From: Romanomermis culicivorax
Taxonomy: Eukaryota > Nematoda > Enoplea > Mermithida > Mermithidae
Direction: 5' to 3'
DNA length: 64,000 bases
Assembly (NCBI GenBank): GCA_963922205.1
Contig: CAWUHX010000079.1
Coordinates: 1-64,000 of the forward strand
Part shown: positions 10,620 through 21,117 of the stretch, piece by piece
How the letters are laid out: each line of letters opens with the position of its first letter
Numbering within the stretch: position 1 is the first letter of the stretch
Notes under the pieces: generated by a model
The model's input: the letters and a program-made list of their open reading frames with translations, nothing else
Databases searched by the model: none
What the model was told of the DNA's origin: nothing
Program-made: the position numbers and the translations under genes

Positions 10620-11760
10620 AAAAAAACAAAAATAGAACAGGCTAAACATTATATCAATGATTTAACAACTGTTCTATCGTAACTACAAAATAGCAGTTAA
10701 AGTATATATTTTCAACTTTTCTTATAAAACATAAAAGTGACGGGTTGCAAATGTATTCCAGCATTGACAACAGAATGTATCGATCTGGTGACTGCACTTG
10801 CTTACTTTTGATGTCGTTTTAGACACACGTTAAAAATTCGCGCCAACCCGTCAATTTGATGTTCCTACAGTTTCCTCATGTTTATATACATATGCCAAGA
10901 TTGGCTCATTAGGATTTGATTAACCAAAAGGAAAAAATTGATGACTTAACAACTATTCTATCAAAGTTTATTTCGTGGATTATGGATAATCGATGATTTA
11001 AGGACTGTTCTATCAAAATTTATTTCGTCGACTACGGAACCTTGAGGTTATTCAATCCTTTTGCAGTTGAAGTTGAATATTTACATGGCGCCAGATCAAA
11101 ATGTACTGATCTGGTGACTCCACTTGCCTACTTTTGATGTGGTTTTAGACACACGTTAAAAATTCGCACCAACCCGTCAATTTGATGTTCCGACAGTTTC
11201 CTCATGTTTATATACATATGCCAATATTGGCTCTTAGGATTTGATTAACCAAAAAGGACTACATCGATGACTTAACGACTGTTCTATCGATGTTTACTTG
11301 TTCTACTATTCAAGTTTTACTTGATAGATTATGGAATTATGGAACCTTGAGGTTAGTCAATCCTTTTGCAGTTTAAGTTGCACATCCTCAAAACCCATTC
11401 ATGAATGCTCATAAAAAATATTTACATGGCGCCAGATCAAAATGTACTGATCTGGTAACTCCACTTGCATACTTTTGATGTGGTTTTAGACACACGTTAA
11501 AAATTCGCATCAACCCGTCAATTTGATGTTTCTACAGTTTCATCGAATTTATATATGTGTGCCAATATTGGCTCATTAGGATTTGAACAAACCAGAAAGG
11601 CAAAAACTTAATTGATGAATTAACAACTGTTCTATCGAAATTTATTTTGTCGATTTCGGCAATACCGAACCTTGAGGTTGTTCAATCCTTTTGCATTTTA
11701 AGTTAAACATAGACATATAGAAAGTATATACACGGATCCAGATCCGTAAACTTTTTTTTT
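10620..11760 (+). repeat. Three diverged tandem units of about 325-340 bp
   Basis: Anchor GATCTGGTRACT occurs at about 10782, 11108 and 11449. Each anchor is followed by CACTTGC, TTTTAGACACACGTTAAAAAT, AACCCGTCAATTTGATGTT, an A/T-rich TTTATATA box and a phrase like TTAACAACTGTTCTATC. There is no coding frame. The conserved TATA-like box in every unit is notable, but a promoter role is unproven. Confidence 0.8.
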
Positions 11761-12189
11761 CAAACCTAGGTGCAGTTTAACATAATACAAATTCAAATTT
11801 CTCCTAAATTTTTTATACACAAATATATGTAAAGTCATGGAACCAATAACTAACCTGTTACTTTACTTAATGCCCAGAAAACTATGCCGACTCTTGATTG
11901 CATAATAAAGCACAATAAATGGCTGGCGAATAAAAATACTTTACGTATTCACATGTAACGATACAGATCCGTACACAAAATTTAAATAAACCACTCCACG
12001 GATCCTGATTCGTAAAAAAATTTTCCGCCTAAACATATAAGGCTGGGTAAACATATATGGCTGGGAAAACATGGCTGGGTAAACATTTGCAATAAAAGTG
12101 ATTAATGTTTGCTCACGGATCCAGATAAGTACACAAAATTGCAATAAAAAGAATACTAATACAATTTATTCTCTGTAAAACCGGTTATA

Positions 12190-13160
12190 CAGAATAAATA
12201 CACGTGCATTTATTCTCTGTCATCCCGTCGACGTGATGTTTCAATGCTTTTCTCTTCTTTATATACACCTGCAAATGTGACTTCGTTATGTAATTGAACA
12301 ACCGAATAATAATCCCGTAGGGATCTGAATCCCGTAGGGATCCGTGCAGAACCAGAAATTACGGAACAACATAACCACTGAATGGTTTAACAATTGTTCT
12401 ATCAGATGCTGAATGGAATCCGTAAATTTAGAACAACATCACTAAACGGTTGTTCAATCGTTTTACAAAATTTTCTTTTTCAAAAAGTTTTTTATTTTTT
12501 TCCATGTAACGGGAAAATACAAAAAATTTACATTCGTCAAAAATCGAAACCCTAGGTGGAAATTTGAAAAAAATTTTGATGAAATTGTGATCCACATCAA
12601 AATCTGTTTATGTGATGGTGGAAATCTGATTAAGTGATGTTAATTTACTCTTAACGACGGTAAAAAACGAAAAATTTTACTAAGTGAAAATTTGAAGAAA
12701 AAAAATTTTGATCCGGATCAAAAATCGTGATGCGGATCAAAATATGATGATGTGACGTTAATTTACTCATCACGACGTTAAAATACCAAAAATTTTACTC
12801 TAGGTGAAAATTTGAAAACAAAAATTTTTAACCGTTCCTCAACTAACATTATACACGGATCCAGATCCGTACAAATAATTGCAATGAAAAAAATGCTAAT
12901 AAACATGCATTTATTCTATATCATCCCGTCGACGTGATGTTTCAATGCTTTTCTCTACTTTATATACACCTGCAAAAGAGACTTCTTCATGTAATTGAAC
13001 CAACCGACCAAAGATCCGTATGGATCCAATTTCAATCCCATTACTAAGCGAGAGGTCAATATTAATGGCTTAACAACCGTTCTATCAGATGTTCAACATC
13101 TTATAGAAGTTGCTCGGGATGATTCACGGTTGTGGTTCAATCGTTTTACAATTTTCTTTT
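12190..13160 (+). repeat. Further diverged copies of the TATA-box-containing unit
   Basis: Two segments (from about 12215 and about 12920) share ATCCCGTCGACGTGATGTTT, CAATGCTTTTCTC, CTTTATATACACCTGCAAA and a following phrase ending in GTTCTATCAGATG. They correspond to the 10.6-11.8 kb units (CCCGTCAATTTGATGTT, TTTATATACATATGCC) but are more diverged. Part of a ~115-bp repeat lies between them (12540-12830). Confidence 0.7.
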
Positions 13161-13560
13161 CTGAAAAATTTTACTCTAGGTGAAAATTTGAAAAAAAATT
13201 TTGATCCGGATCAAAATCGTGATCCGGATCAAATCTGATTATGTGACGTTAATTTACGTATCACGACGGTAAAATACGAAAAATTTTACTCTAGGTGAAA
13301 ATTTGAAAAAAAAATTTGATCCGGATCAAAAATCGTGATACGGATCAAATCTGATTATGTGACGTTAATTTACGTATCACGACGTTAAAATACGAAAAAT
13401 TTTACTCTAGGTAAAAATTTGAAAAAAAAAATTGATCCGGATCAAAAATATTGATCTGGATCAAATTCTGATCATGTGACGTGAAATTGCTCATCACGAC
13501 GAAAAAATTCGAAAAATTTTGATCTTGATCAAAAAATTTTGATCCGGATCAAAAAATTTT
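12540..13560 (+). repeat. Minisatellite of about 115 bp units, in two blocks
   Basis: TTACTCTAGGTGAAAATTTG recurs at 13171, 13286 and (with TAAAA) 13402, a spacing of 115-116 bp, with earlier diverged copies at about 12551, 12680 and 12795. Each unit also has GATCCGGATCAAA, TATGTGACGTTAATTTA and ATCACGACG. No protein is encoded. Confidence 0.85.
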
Positions 13561-13865
13561 GATCCGGATCAAAAAATCATGATCCGGATCAAAAATTTGG
13601 GTTCCCGATCAAAAATTAGTACATACAAACCCGATCCGTGGGGGGTGATCCGTGATGAAAATCCGGGTTTTAGACGAATTTTCCACGGATCCGGATCACC
13701 GGACTGATCCGCCATGATCCGTGATAATCCGGGTTTTAGACACCTAAAAACATAGTTTGGCGAGCCAAACCCCCGATCCGCCGATCCGCCGATCCGTGGT
13801 GATCCGGGTTTTAGACACCCGATCCGGATCCGGATCCGTGGACATGATCCGGGTTTTAGTACTAC
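13560..13865. repeat. GATCCG-rich block at the apparent right side of the locus
   Basis: It is dense in GATCCG, GATCCGGATC and the half-palindrome ATCCGGGTTTTAGAC (13661, 13727, 13802, 13847). A 16-nt inverted repeat, GTTTGGCGAGCCAAAC, lies at 13755-13770. The same half-palindrome occurs inside the transposase-gene array, which ties this block to the MULE locus. The motifs stop after about 13865, so this may be close to the element end. No matching left terminus is in the window. Confidence 0.65.
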
Positions 13866-14641
13866 CCGTTTGGCTCGAATGCCAGGACATTTTTGTCAAA
13901 TAGTGCGTTTGTATTACTGCAGCAAAATTATAAGTTGACAATAATGAATAATAAACAAATATAAATTTTAAACATTCTCTGTTTATTGAGTGACATTTCC
14001 AATTGGAGAAAGAAATTTTGATGTTTCAAAAAGAAAAATTGACGTTCTTGGTACAATTTGCCGATCAAAAATTTATGCAATCTTTGACTTCATATTCTTC
14101 TGATTTCCAAAGCACGGTTTTTCCACCAATTCCCTTCCCCAACAAGTATGTTTTTCCTAATTTTCCTCCAGTCGTTTTCCTGTCTGTAAAAATGCTCAAA
14201 GACGTCTTATTCAGCCGTTTTAAACCTTATTCTTACATTCTTGAATCCTTAGAGTTCTTCATTCGTAAAAAATGAAGTAACAATGAAAATTTTCGTTTTT
14301 AATGTAATTGAAATAATTTTACAAATGGTGCGAAAGCACACAATGTCTTTCAATTACATGAGAAATGAGCAATTAAAGTCGGCGATGACTAGAAGATATT
14401 TTTTTGAATCATTAACTGTTGTCTCGTACCATTTTTCTTACATTTGGCCCTTACATGAGATTGTTGAATTTTTAGCAAAAAATTTTTCTGCAATTTTCAG
14501 TAATATTTTTAAACAGAGATTTTTAAAACCATTGGTGTTTATTTTCTGCTCCATATCGGCGTTTTTTGTCCACAGACAAAAATTTAGTAATTTATGTTAT
14601 AGAAAAGCCACAATAATCACACTGAATAGAGGTAATTATCG
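13866..14641. other. No supported gene
   Basis: Open frames here (14003-14275 and the start of 14283-14846) have AT-driven composition, no recognisable domain and no splice structure. About 70 bp at 13895 resembles sequence near 47095 (TTTGTATTA, TGTTGTCAATGA-like), which suggests a dispersed repeat. Confidence 0.5.
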
Positions 14642-14821
14642 CATACCTGTAAGTCAGGGAACCCCCCCTCCAACTTCATCGAATTGGGTAAAAATAGCTT
14701 TTTTGGTATTTTGGGAAAATATTTTCGATTTTTCACTTTTTCGGGAAATTGGTACCCCCACCCACCCCCACAAACTTGGGGTTTACCCTCCCTCCAAACT
14801 GGTCAGACCTCTTACAGGTAT
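14642..14821. mobile_element. Degenerate hAT-type short element (CATACCTGTA family)
   Basis: It starts CATACCTGTAA and ends TTACAGGTAT, with the same C-rich, AAATTT-like interior order as the copies at 140 and 41214 and the same GGTCAGACCTCTTACAGGTA-type right end. The flanks only share TTATC, so the target duplication is worn or the last base is lost. Confidence 0.65.
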
Positions 14822-16075
14822 TTTTATCTGCTATACTTTGTTTTGATATTAAATGGGGGTTCATATTTCCCCCTTAACAGATTATTTGAGAAAAATGTTT
14901 TCGAAGTTCTATTTTTGACATGATTTGAATTCATAAACCTCGTTAAGTAATCTTTAGAAATTTTTATTCTTCCTGACTCATACGTTTTTCAATCAAACTC
15001 ATGAAGATACGTGAATGCCACGTTCAAAATTTTTTAATATAATAGATACACGATTTATTGCTATTCGTCAGTTGTTATTCTGTATTTCGAGAGAATTTTT
15101 TTCTTCAGTAATTTGATTATTTGTATCGCGTTATTAATCCGTGTTAATGTTTATAGTATTCGATTTTACTTTCTCATGGGCCTTTTCATAGTCTTGCACA
15201 CATCAAAACGCTGTTCTGTTCATGATGATAATCAGCGATAGATGTGTTCTTGATTATAGAGATGGGACCAAAAATTAATTTATCAATTCATTGTTATAGA
15301 TTTGTTTCTAACTTGTTTATTTACGCATCTTTAACCATCCAAAGCAGAAAATGGATTGGCTGAAGCCAAATAAACTGCCGTTAGATTTAGGGGGCATAGC
15401 GAAAATTTTGCGTATATTTAAGTAGACTCACGGAGAAAATGTGCACTATTTTCGCCTCAATGAACTTTTATTGTCCCAGTGAAGTTGCAGAGTTTATAGT
15501 TCCCAGCAATGTTTTTTCTGTACCAGACGGGTTTTTACCAAGTCGAGTCTTCTGTACAGTATGGATTTTTTGTTGCAGAGTGCAACCTAAAGCCTGACGA
15601 CCATTTTGATCAAGTTATAGAAATTCATTTTCATACGTTTTAAAACGCAAAATCCCAAAAACTTTCTGGCATCTAGCACTGGATTTTAAATGATTTAAAA
15701 CTGTTTGTTATTTCTAGTTCACAGTTGAAAATTTTCATTCTATCTTATGCACAGCTTTTAAACATCAATACATCATGGATAAATGTTTGAACTTGTATTT
15801 TTTGACATAATTGAATAAATTTAAGATTTTTCTCGATTCTTTTCTGAAAATTTGTTTGCAGTGTTTAATATTTTTGTGTTTCATGAACATGACTTTTTCC
15901 CATTTGGAATTTGATTCAGACATTATCAGTGTGGAAGAATCACAAATTACAATTCTGCTTGAGGAATGAAAACCATTGGTTGAGTGCAGTGTTTTTGTGC
16001 ACTGTGCAAAACTTTTTATGCTCGTGCAAAACTTTTTTCAGATTTTTTGCACTGGGCAAAAATATTTATCAAACG
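14822..16075. other. Gene-free AT-rich stretch
   Basis: I see no gene, RNA or clear element boundary in this stretch. Near 15990-16060 the phrase GTGCAAAACTTTTT is repeated, like GTGCGGAAAAA-type sequence around 42.1 and 43.9 kb, which marks the start of a dispersed-repeat copy. Confidence 0.5.
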
Positions 16076-16079
16076 TAGA

Positions 16080-16620
16080 AAAAAATTTGGGGTTTTCATA
16101 TAGAAAAGATGGATTTCGATGCATTTTAGTAGGTCCAAATCTCAAAATTTTCCGGCGTTTCGGCTTCGCGTCGGTTATAACTTTAATGATCATTATTTAT
16201 TATCAAGCTCAGGAGCGGATTTTAACATGTCTACCTTCACTTATCACTAATTTTTAATAGTTTCCATCATCTTAAACGTGTTATTTCATGTTAAATTGGC
16301 GATCTTCAATATTATATCTTTATATTTAATGAAGATCCGGATTTTTTCCTTCATACATTTTTTGAGAAAGGTCAAAACGTCAATTTTCTAAACTATTTGA
16401 AGCATCTGTTCCTTTCTTTACATAAATTGAACTCAAAAGTTTCATGTAAGTATTTTTAGAAAATTTCTACGATTCTGACTCATAGCTATCGGCCAAATTT
16501 ATAAAAGGTTACGAACAAACTATTGGTTTTAAAATTTTTCAAATGATAAAATTTCTTGAAATTACGATTTATGAACACAAAATTCAAATCTAATTTGTAA
16601 ATTTTTTCCAAAAAATTTTC
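16080..16620 (+). repeat. Dispersed repeat copy with GGCGC hairpin
   Basis: It aligns along its length with 42930-43440: GGTCCAAATCTCAAAATTTT, a CCGGCG...CGTCGG hairpin, GGTTATAACTT, CATGTCTACCTTCA, TTAATAGTTT, TATTTAATGAAGAT, TTTTTTGAGAAAG and GGTTTTAAAATTTTTCAAA appear in the same order. The reverse complement of the same sequence is at 41441-41965. It has no coding region. Confidence 0.8.
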
Positions 16621-16938
16621 GGAAAATAATTTGACCTATTTATTTGGGGACAAAAATTCGTGGAAATGATATATTTATTTATAGTGAAAAACAAATTTGG
16701 CGTGCAAAACAGCTTGTGCAAAAAAACATCCGTTGAGTGCTTAATTTTTATAATTTGCACGACTGAAAAGTCACTGAATTCGCTGAAAAAGTAATTTTTT
16801 ATCCATGAGATAAATGTTGAAAAAACATTCATTTTCCAACCTTTTACAATCATTGAAATTTTGAAAATTTTCCAGCTCTAAGCACTGGAATCAAGAATCT
16901 TCAACTAAAAGATGGAATATCTGCTGCTGAATTCTTTG

Positions 16939-17650
16939 CTACTGGTGGACATTTATAGAAAATACTGCAAATGATAGAACTTCATCCCAATTATTGTGTG
17001 TTTCATTCACATACATTCTGATTCGTGTTATTATAGTCTGATTTGAATGCTCGACTTCACCATTACCAATCAGATGATAAAGTGTCATATGAACTTTGGC
17101 AGTATTGCAAGTTTTGGTTATTTCTGTAAATAATTTGGACATAAAATTTGTGCCAGGGTCACAGTGGATTATTTTGGGTGCACCAATCAGGCACAGCTGC
17201 TGCAGTGACCAATTTTGTGAAATAGTCAATAAACACGACAATATATTGATTATTGTTTTCTGTGATGAGCTATAGGCCCATAGAATCAAGACCAACACGT
17301 TCAAAAGGCTCTGAAGCCTGAACTGGAACTAAATTAGCTTTGATGTTTTGATGGACAGGTTTGTTCACTTGGCACTTGTGGCAAGTTCTGCAATAATTTT
17401 CTGTATCTCTGCGCATTTTTGGCCAATAATATTTATTTGAAATATTTTGATAGGTTTTCGTGGCTGAAAAATGACCACAAGTTTACTATCATGAAATGAG
17501 AGCAAAATTGTGTCACTCCAATTTTTCGAAACACATAATTTTTCTGCATTTTTAAATTTTCTAAAGGGAATTTCATCATGAATGACATATTTGTCAGTGA
17601 CAATAGTATTTTTGGATTTCAACTGCTTGATGATATTCTGTACATCCAAA
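16939..17650 (-). pseudogene. Integrase remnant of the old retroelement
   Basis: The N-terminal zinc region keeps the CRTCHKC part of the HHCC finger (about 17390-17370). The core keeps the first Asp in GLDSMG (about 17285), the second in HCDPGTNF (about 17155) and the Glu in GNGEVEHSNQT (about 17050). These fit the retroviral-type DD(35)E integrase fold that inserts cDNA into the host genome. At least one frameshift and stops separate the pieces (17649-17365 and 17304-16939). The C-terminal part runs out at about 16900, where unrelated repeat sequence begins. It is downstream of RNase H, the usual Ty3/gypsy order. Confidence 0.8.
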
Positions 17651-17850
17651 TCAGCATTTTGAAATTGACAAAAATTTTTAAAATTTCTTGTTCATCAGTG
17701 AGTTCATCCTCTAGGCCCTGTATGGCATTTATTTCTTGTCTTGTTTCTAAATTTTCAATATCAAAAACTGGTTCGTTATTTTCTAGTGGAAAACATGAAA
17801 CAACATCCACATTTCTGTTTGAGGAACCTTTCCTCAGCTTGATATCAAGT

Positions 17851-19359
17851 TCATAGCCTGACAATGCGAGACCCCATTGGACAATTTCGGGAAGATGGGG
17901 GTTTTTTTGTGAGCACTGCGTTTACTGCAGTATGATCTGTGTGGATGACCACTTCTTGCTGAACTAAATATGCATGAAAATATTTTACAAATTCCACAAT
18001 GGCAAGCATTTGGAGCTCTGTTATGGGATAGTGTTTTTCTGCAGGTTTTGTTCCACAACTGGCATAAGTGACAGGGTGCTCTTGCTTATTATTGTCGATC
18101 TGACTCAAAACAGCTCCAATACCCAGGAAAGATGCATCAGTTTGCAACAAAAACGGTTTCGTGAAGTCAGGATGATGCAAAACTGGTGCAGAAACCAAAC
18201 ATGCTTTAAGCGTGTCAAATGCAAGTTGCTATTCTTGACCCTAAATGAATGGAGCATTTTTCTTGAGAAGTTTTGTCAACGGATTTGATATCTGCGAACA
18301 ATTCTGTATGAAACGTCAATAGTATGATGGCAGTCCCAGAAATGATTTTACTTCTTTGACTGTTTTTGGTTCTGGGATTTTTGTAATGGCTTCGATTTTT
18401 TGGGGCTCCAGGGCTATACCTTCTTCATTGATAAAATGTTCCAAATAAGGAACTGATGACTGAGAGAATTCACATTTTTCCAATTTTAATTTGAGAACAG
18501 TGTCACTTATTCATTTCAAAATTTCATCCAGACAAGACAGCATCTTGTCATAGGTTTTTGCGAAGATGAGCAGGTCATCCAAATAGACAAGGCATGTTTT
18601 CCATTGCAAGCCCGAAAGGAGAACATCCATTAAACCTTGGAATGTGGTGGGGCATTGCAAAGTCTGAAAGGTAGGTGGTTGAAATGATACTGTCCCAATG
18701 GACAGTTTAATGCTGTTTTTTCTCGATCATTTTCTGATATTGGAATCCTGTAATAGGCATTAGCCTGATCCAGTGTGGTGAAAAAACGCATACCACACAA
18801 TGCATCGAATATGTTGTCAACGCGGGGTAGTCGGTATGTGTCCTTTTTAGTGACACTATTCAAGCCTGTGAAATCGATGCACATGCGATAACCACCATCT
18901 TTTTTTTTGCAAACTAGGACAGGGTTTGTGCACCATGATGACTGGCTGGTACTGATTATGCCTTGTTTTTCTAGCTGTTTGACTCCTTCAGCTATTATTG
19001 TTTTTTCTTTTCGTGCAGTTCCGAACATCGGTTGTTTTACTGGTTTGTTTTCTTCTGTATTGATTGTATGTTCAACTAAAGATGTGCATCCAGTGTCCAT
19101 TCTGATTGTTGCATACAAATTAGGATATTTGCTTAACATTTGTATTAATGACTATTTTTTTATTTAGGCTTGTGGTTGACAAGTCAATGTTTTGCTTCAA
19201 CCATTCCATGAACTGGCTCTTAGTGGGCTTATTGGATGACTTTTCATTGCTGGTAAGAATGGTATTTATTTCTTCATTTGGTGGCAAACACCTTACTGTA
19301 CCGATGTGAGTATTTTGGTACAATACTACTTCAGTTTCAAGGGAATTCATGGCAGACAT
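17851..19359 (-). pseudogene. Reverse transcriptase and RNase H remnant of the old retroelement
   Basis: 19139-18630 covers RT fingers and palm, with LEKQGIISTSQSSW, KKKDGGYRMCIDF and FTTLDQANAYYRI. The active-site box YLDD is at about 18585-18574, after a frame change. The thumb region (LEKCEFSQSS, SFLGLPSYY) runs to about 18300. RNase H is at 18198-17851, with LLQTDAS, TELQMLAIV and HTDHTAVNA. This is a Ty3/gypsy-type arrangement for copying RNA to DNA. Stops and frameshifts at about 18620, 18500, 18330 and 18230 break it. A linker without recognised domain (19359-19120) joins it to the protease. Confidence 0.88.
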
Positions 19360-19509
19360 TCGAATTTGACTAGCATGATTTGGGGAAATGGTTCCAGCAA
19401 AGAAAATGCCATGTTTCTGTGCAATGTGATCATCAGGAGTGAACTGAACAATAGGTACCTGTTTATTTTTCTATTCTTCTACAACTGGGACTGAAAATTC
19501 TGTTACACT

Positions 19510-20519
19510 TCAAGGTGGTAGTACTATTTGTTCATTTAGGTAGATACTTCCACACTTTTTCGATGGGTTGTACTGCACTCCAGAACAAGGAATTATTTCA
19601 TCACTTAGTCTGAAATAAGCTTTTTCCTTGTTGATGGCCCATTTCTTGAAACGAAACAAAAAAATTGAGCTGAGCAACAAGTCGGCTGGGCAGTTTTCTT
19701 GGACATAAGCCAACAAAGTTTCTGTGATGCAGCCAATTTGCAGGGTTATGTAAACTGATCCCAGAAGTGGGACACCACCATTGTTAGCAGTGATAGGCAC
19801 TACATTAGTTGGCTTGATGATAACATCATCCAGTTGATCAACAACTGATTTGTCCACTAATGTGTATGTAGCGCCACAACCTACCATAGCATTTGCTAGG
19901 ACTTGTTTATTTATCAAAACATGGATGTGTGGTGTTCTTTGATGAGTATTTGTGATGGTGTTAACATACTCCAACTTTGGGGCTGTGGGAGCAAACTGCT
20001 GTGGCACTAACAGGTAATGATGTGGAGCTTGACTGACTTTTCGGCTAACTAACTGGAAGAGTGCTTCTCCCAGGGTAGGAAGATCAGGTTGCCTGATTTG
20101 TGTTTGTGGTAGTGATATATGTCTGTTTTGCCTTGACAATTCGTAATCTGAGTTACAAACCTTGGGCTTACAGCAACCTTTTAGCCAATATGACAAGTAG
20201 ATGATTTCCACAATAAAAGCAATGATAACTGCTAAATTTATTAGAATCTGCAGTGGTCCTTTGAGCAAATTGTTTAGGCCTTGCATCAAGCCTTCATGAG
20301 TGCCAATGATGATGTGTTCTAATCCTTATCCAGCTCCTGTTAAGACATTTCCCAGGGCTTGACCACTTCCTGACAATGCTTCAAAAACACTGCTGGAATG
20401 TAGTGACATTTCTGAGGTGTAATTCACTATGTGTTTCACTGTTTGTTCCAACTGATGTGTTTTGTACATGTATTGCTTCAGAAATGACAGGCTCATTGAA
20501 CAGCAGCCAATTTATCATG
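19510..20519 (-). pseudogene. Glycoprotein tail joined in frame to a retropepsin-like domain
   Basis: From 20519 down, the first part carries a heptad-like stretch and then a ~22-residue hydrophobic segment (core LINLAVIIAFIVEII, about 20240-20185) followed by a Cys/Lys tail (KGCCKPK). This is a single-pass anchor like that of an envelope protein. The open frame 20289-19510 runs without a stop from this segment into an aspartic-protease-like region (about 19960-19650): an HIHVLINKQ strand, AMVGCGATYTLVD and PADLLLSS. The usual D(S/T)G triad reads GCG, so the protease could not work. Stops and a frameshift lie upstream of 20289. Anchor and protease sharing one frame is unusual; canonical retroviruses have env after pol. 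Confidence 0.7.
20516..20519. repeat. Left target duplication CATG of the inner LTR element
   Basis: CATG directly precedes the 5' LTR and recurs at 34254-34257 directly after the 3' LTR. Four- to six-bp duplications are typical of retroviral-type integrases. Confidence 0.85.
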
Positions 20520-21116
20520 TGTTGAGGATGTACTTACCATAGTAGTAATCCCACATCTATGCAAAACTGGTGGATCGACAAAGTTACGATTTGACCAAAA
20601 AGAGCAATGTTTATCATTCTCATACTTTGGTGTGTCATGGGCGAGTCATGTCCATTTCTTTATAATATTTCTTTTTACACCCAATAAAGGCAAGCGTCAA
20701 CAGCCGGACACACACTTATTTACATAATAATATTGTTATTATTATTTATCATTTTATTATTGTGTTATTTGCGCAATAAGCAGAAAGGGGAGTCGTCTTA
20801 CACGGGATCCAAAGCCAAGGTAAAGCCCCAGCTCTTTTGGATATTGTTGTAGTGAGTTCTCCTTATTTGTGTAAACCTTTAGGAGGCATCTGGGGAGACC
20901 CTGAGTGCCCTTCGATTGCAAGAGTTAGAGTTCCAGTTACTTATTAGTGACTGAAGGTTGTGTTTATTTCTGCTTAAGGACTGTTGCACTGTGTTTAGTT
21001 GATGGCTAATAAGAAGCTCCTTTGAGTGACCTACAGTAGTCAGTTGAATACAAGCCAATAGCACTTGAGTTATATTGCTGACATCTTTTGACCTAAGCAG
21101 AGAAGTAAACATAACA
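20520..21116 (+). repeat. 5' LTR
   Basis: It is a direct repeat of 33664-34253. It contains a TTTATAATATTTC TATA-like box, CCAATAAAGG (a poly-A signal form) near 20680 and a conserved 3' part starting near 20790 (GGGGAGTCGTCTTACACGGG). Confidence 0.93.
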
Positions 21117-21117
21117 A

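Noticed and set aside
8161-13600. CRISPR-like array
   Set aside because: The units are 115-340 bp without short direct repeats and unique spacers, and the DNA is eukaryotic.
14003-14846. Two adjacent plus-strand frames of 90 and 187 codons
   Set aside because: No recognised motif; the second runs into the C-rich element at 14642, and no splice pattern or homology supports them.
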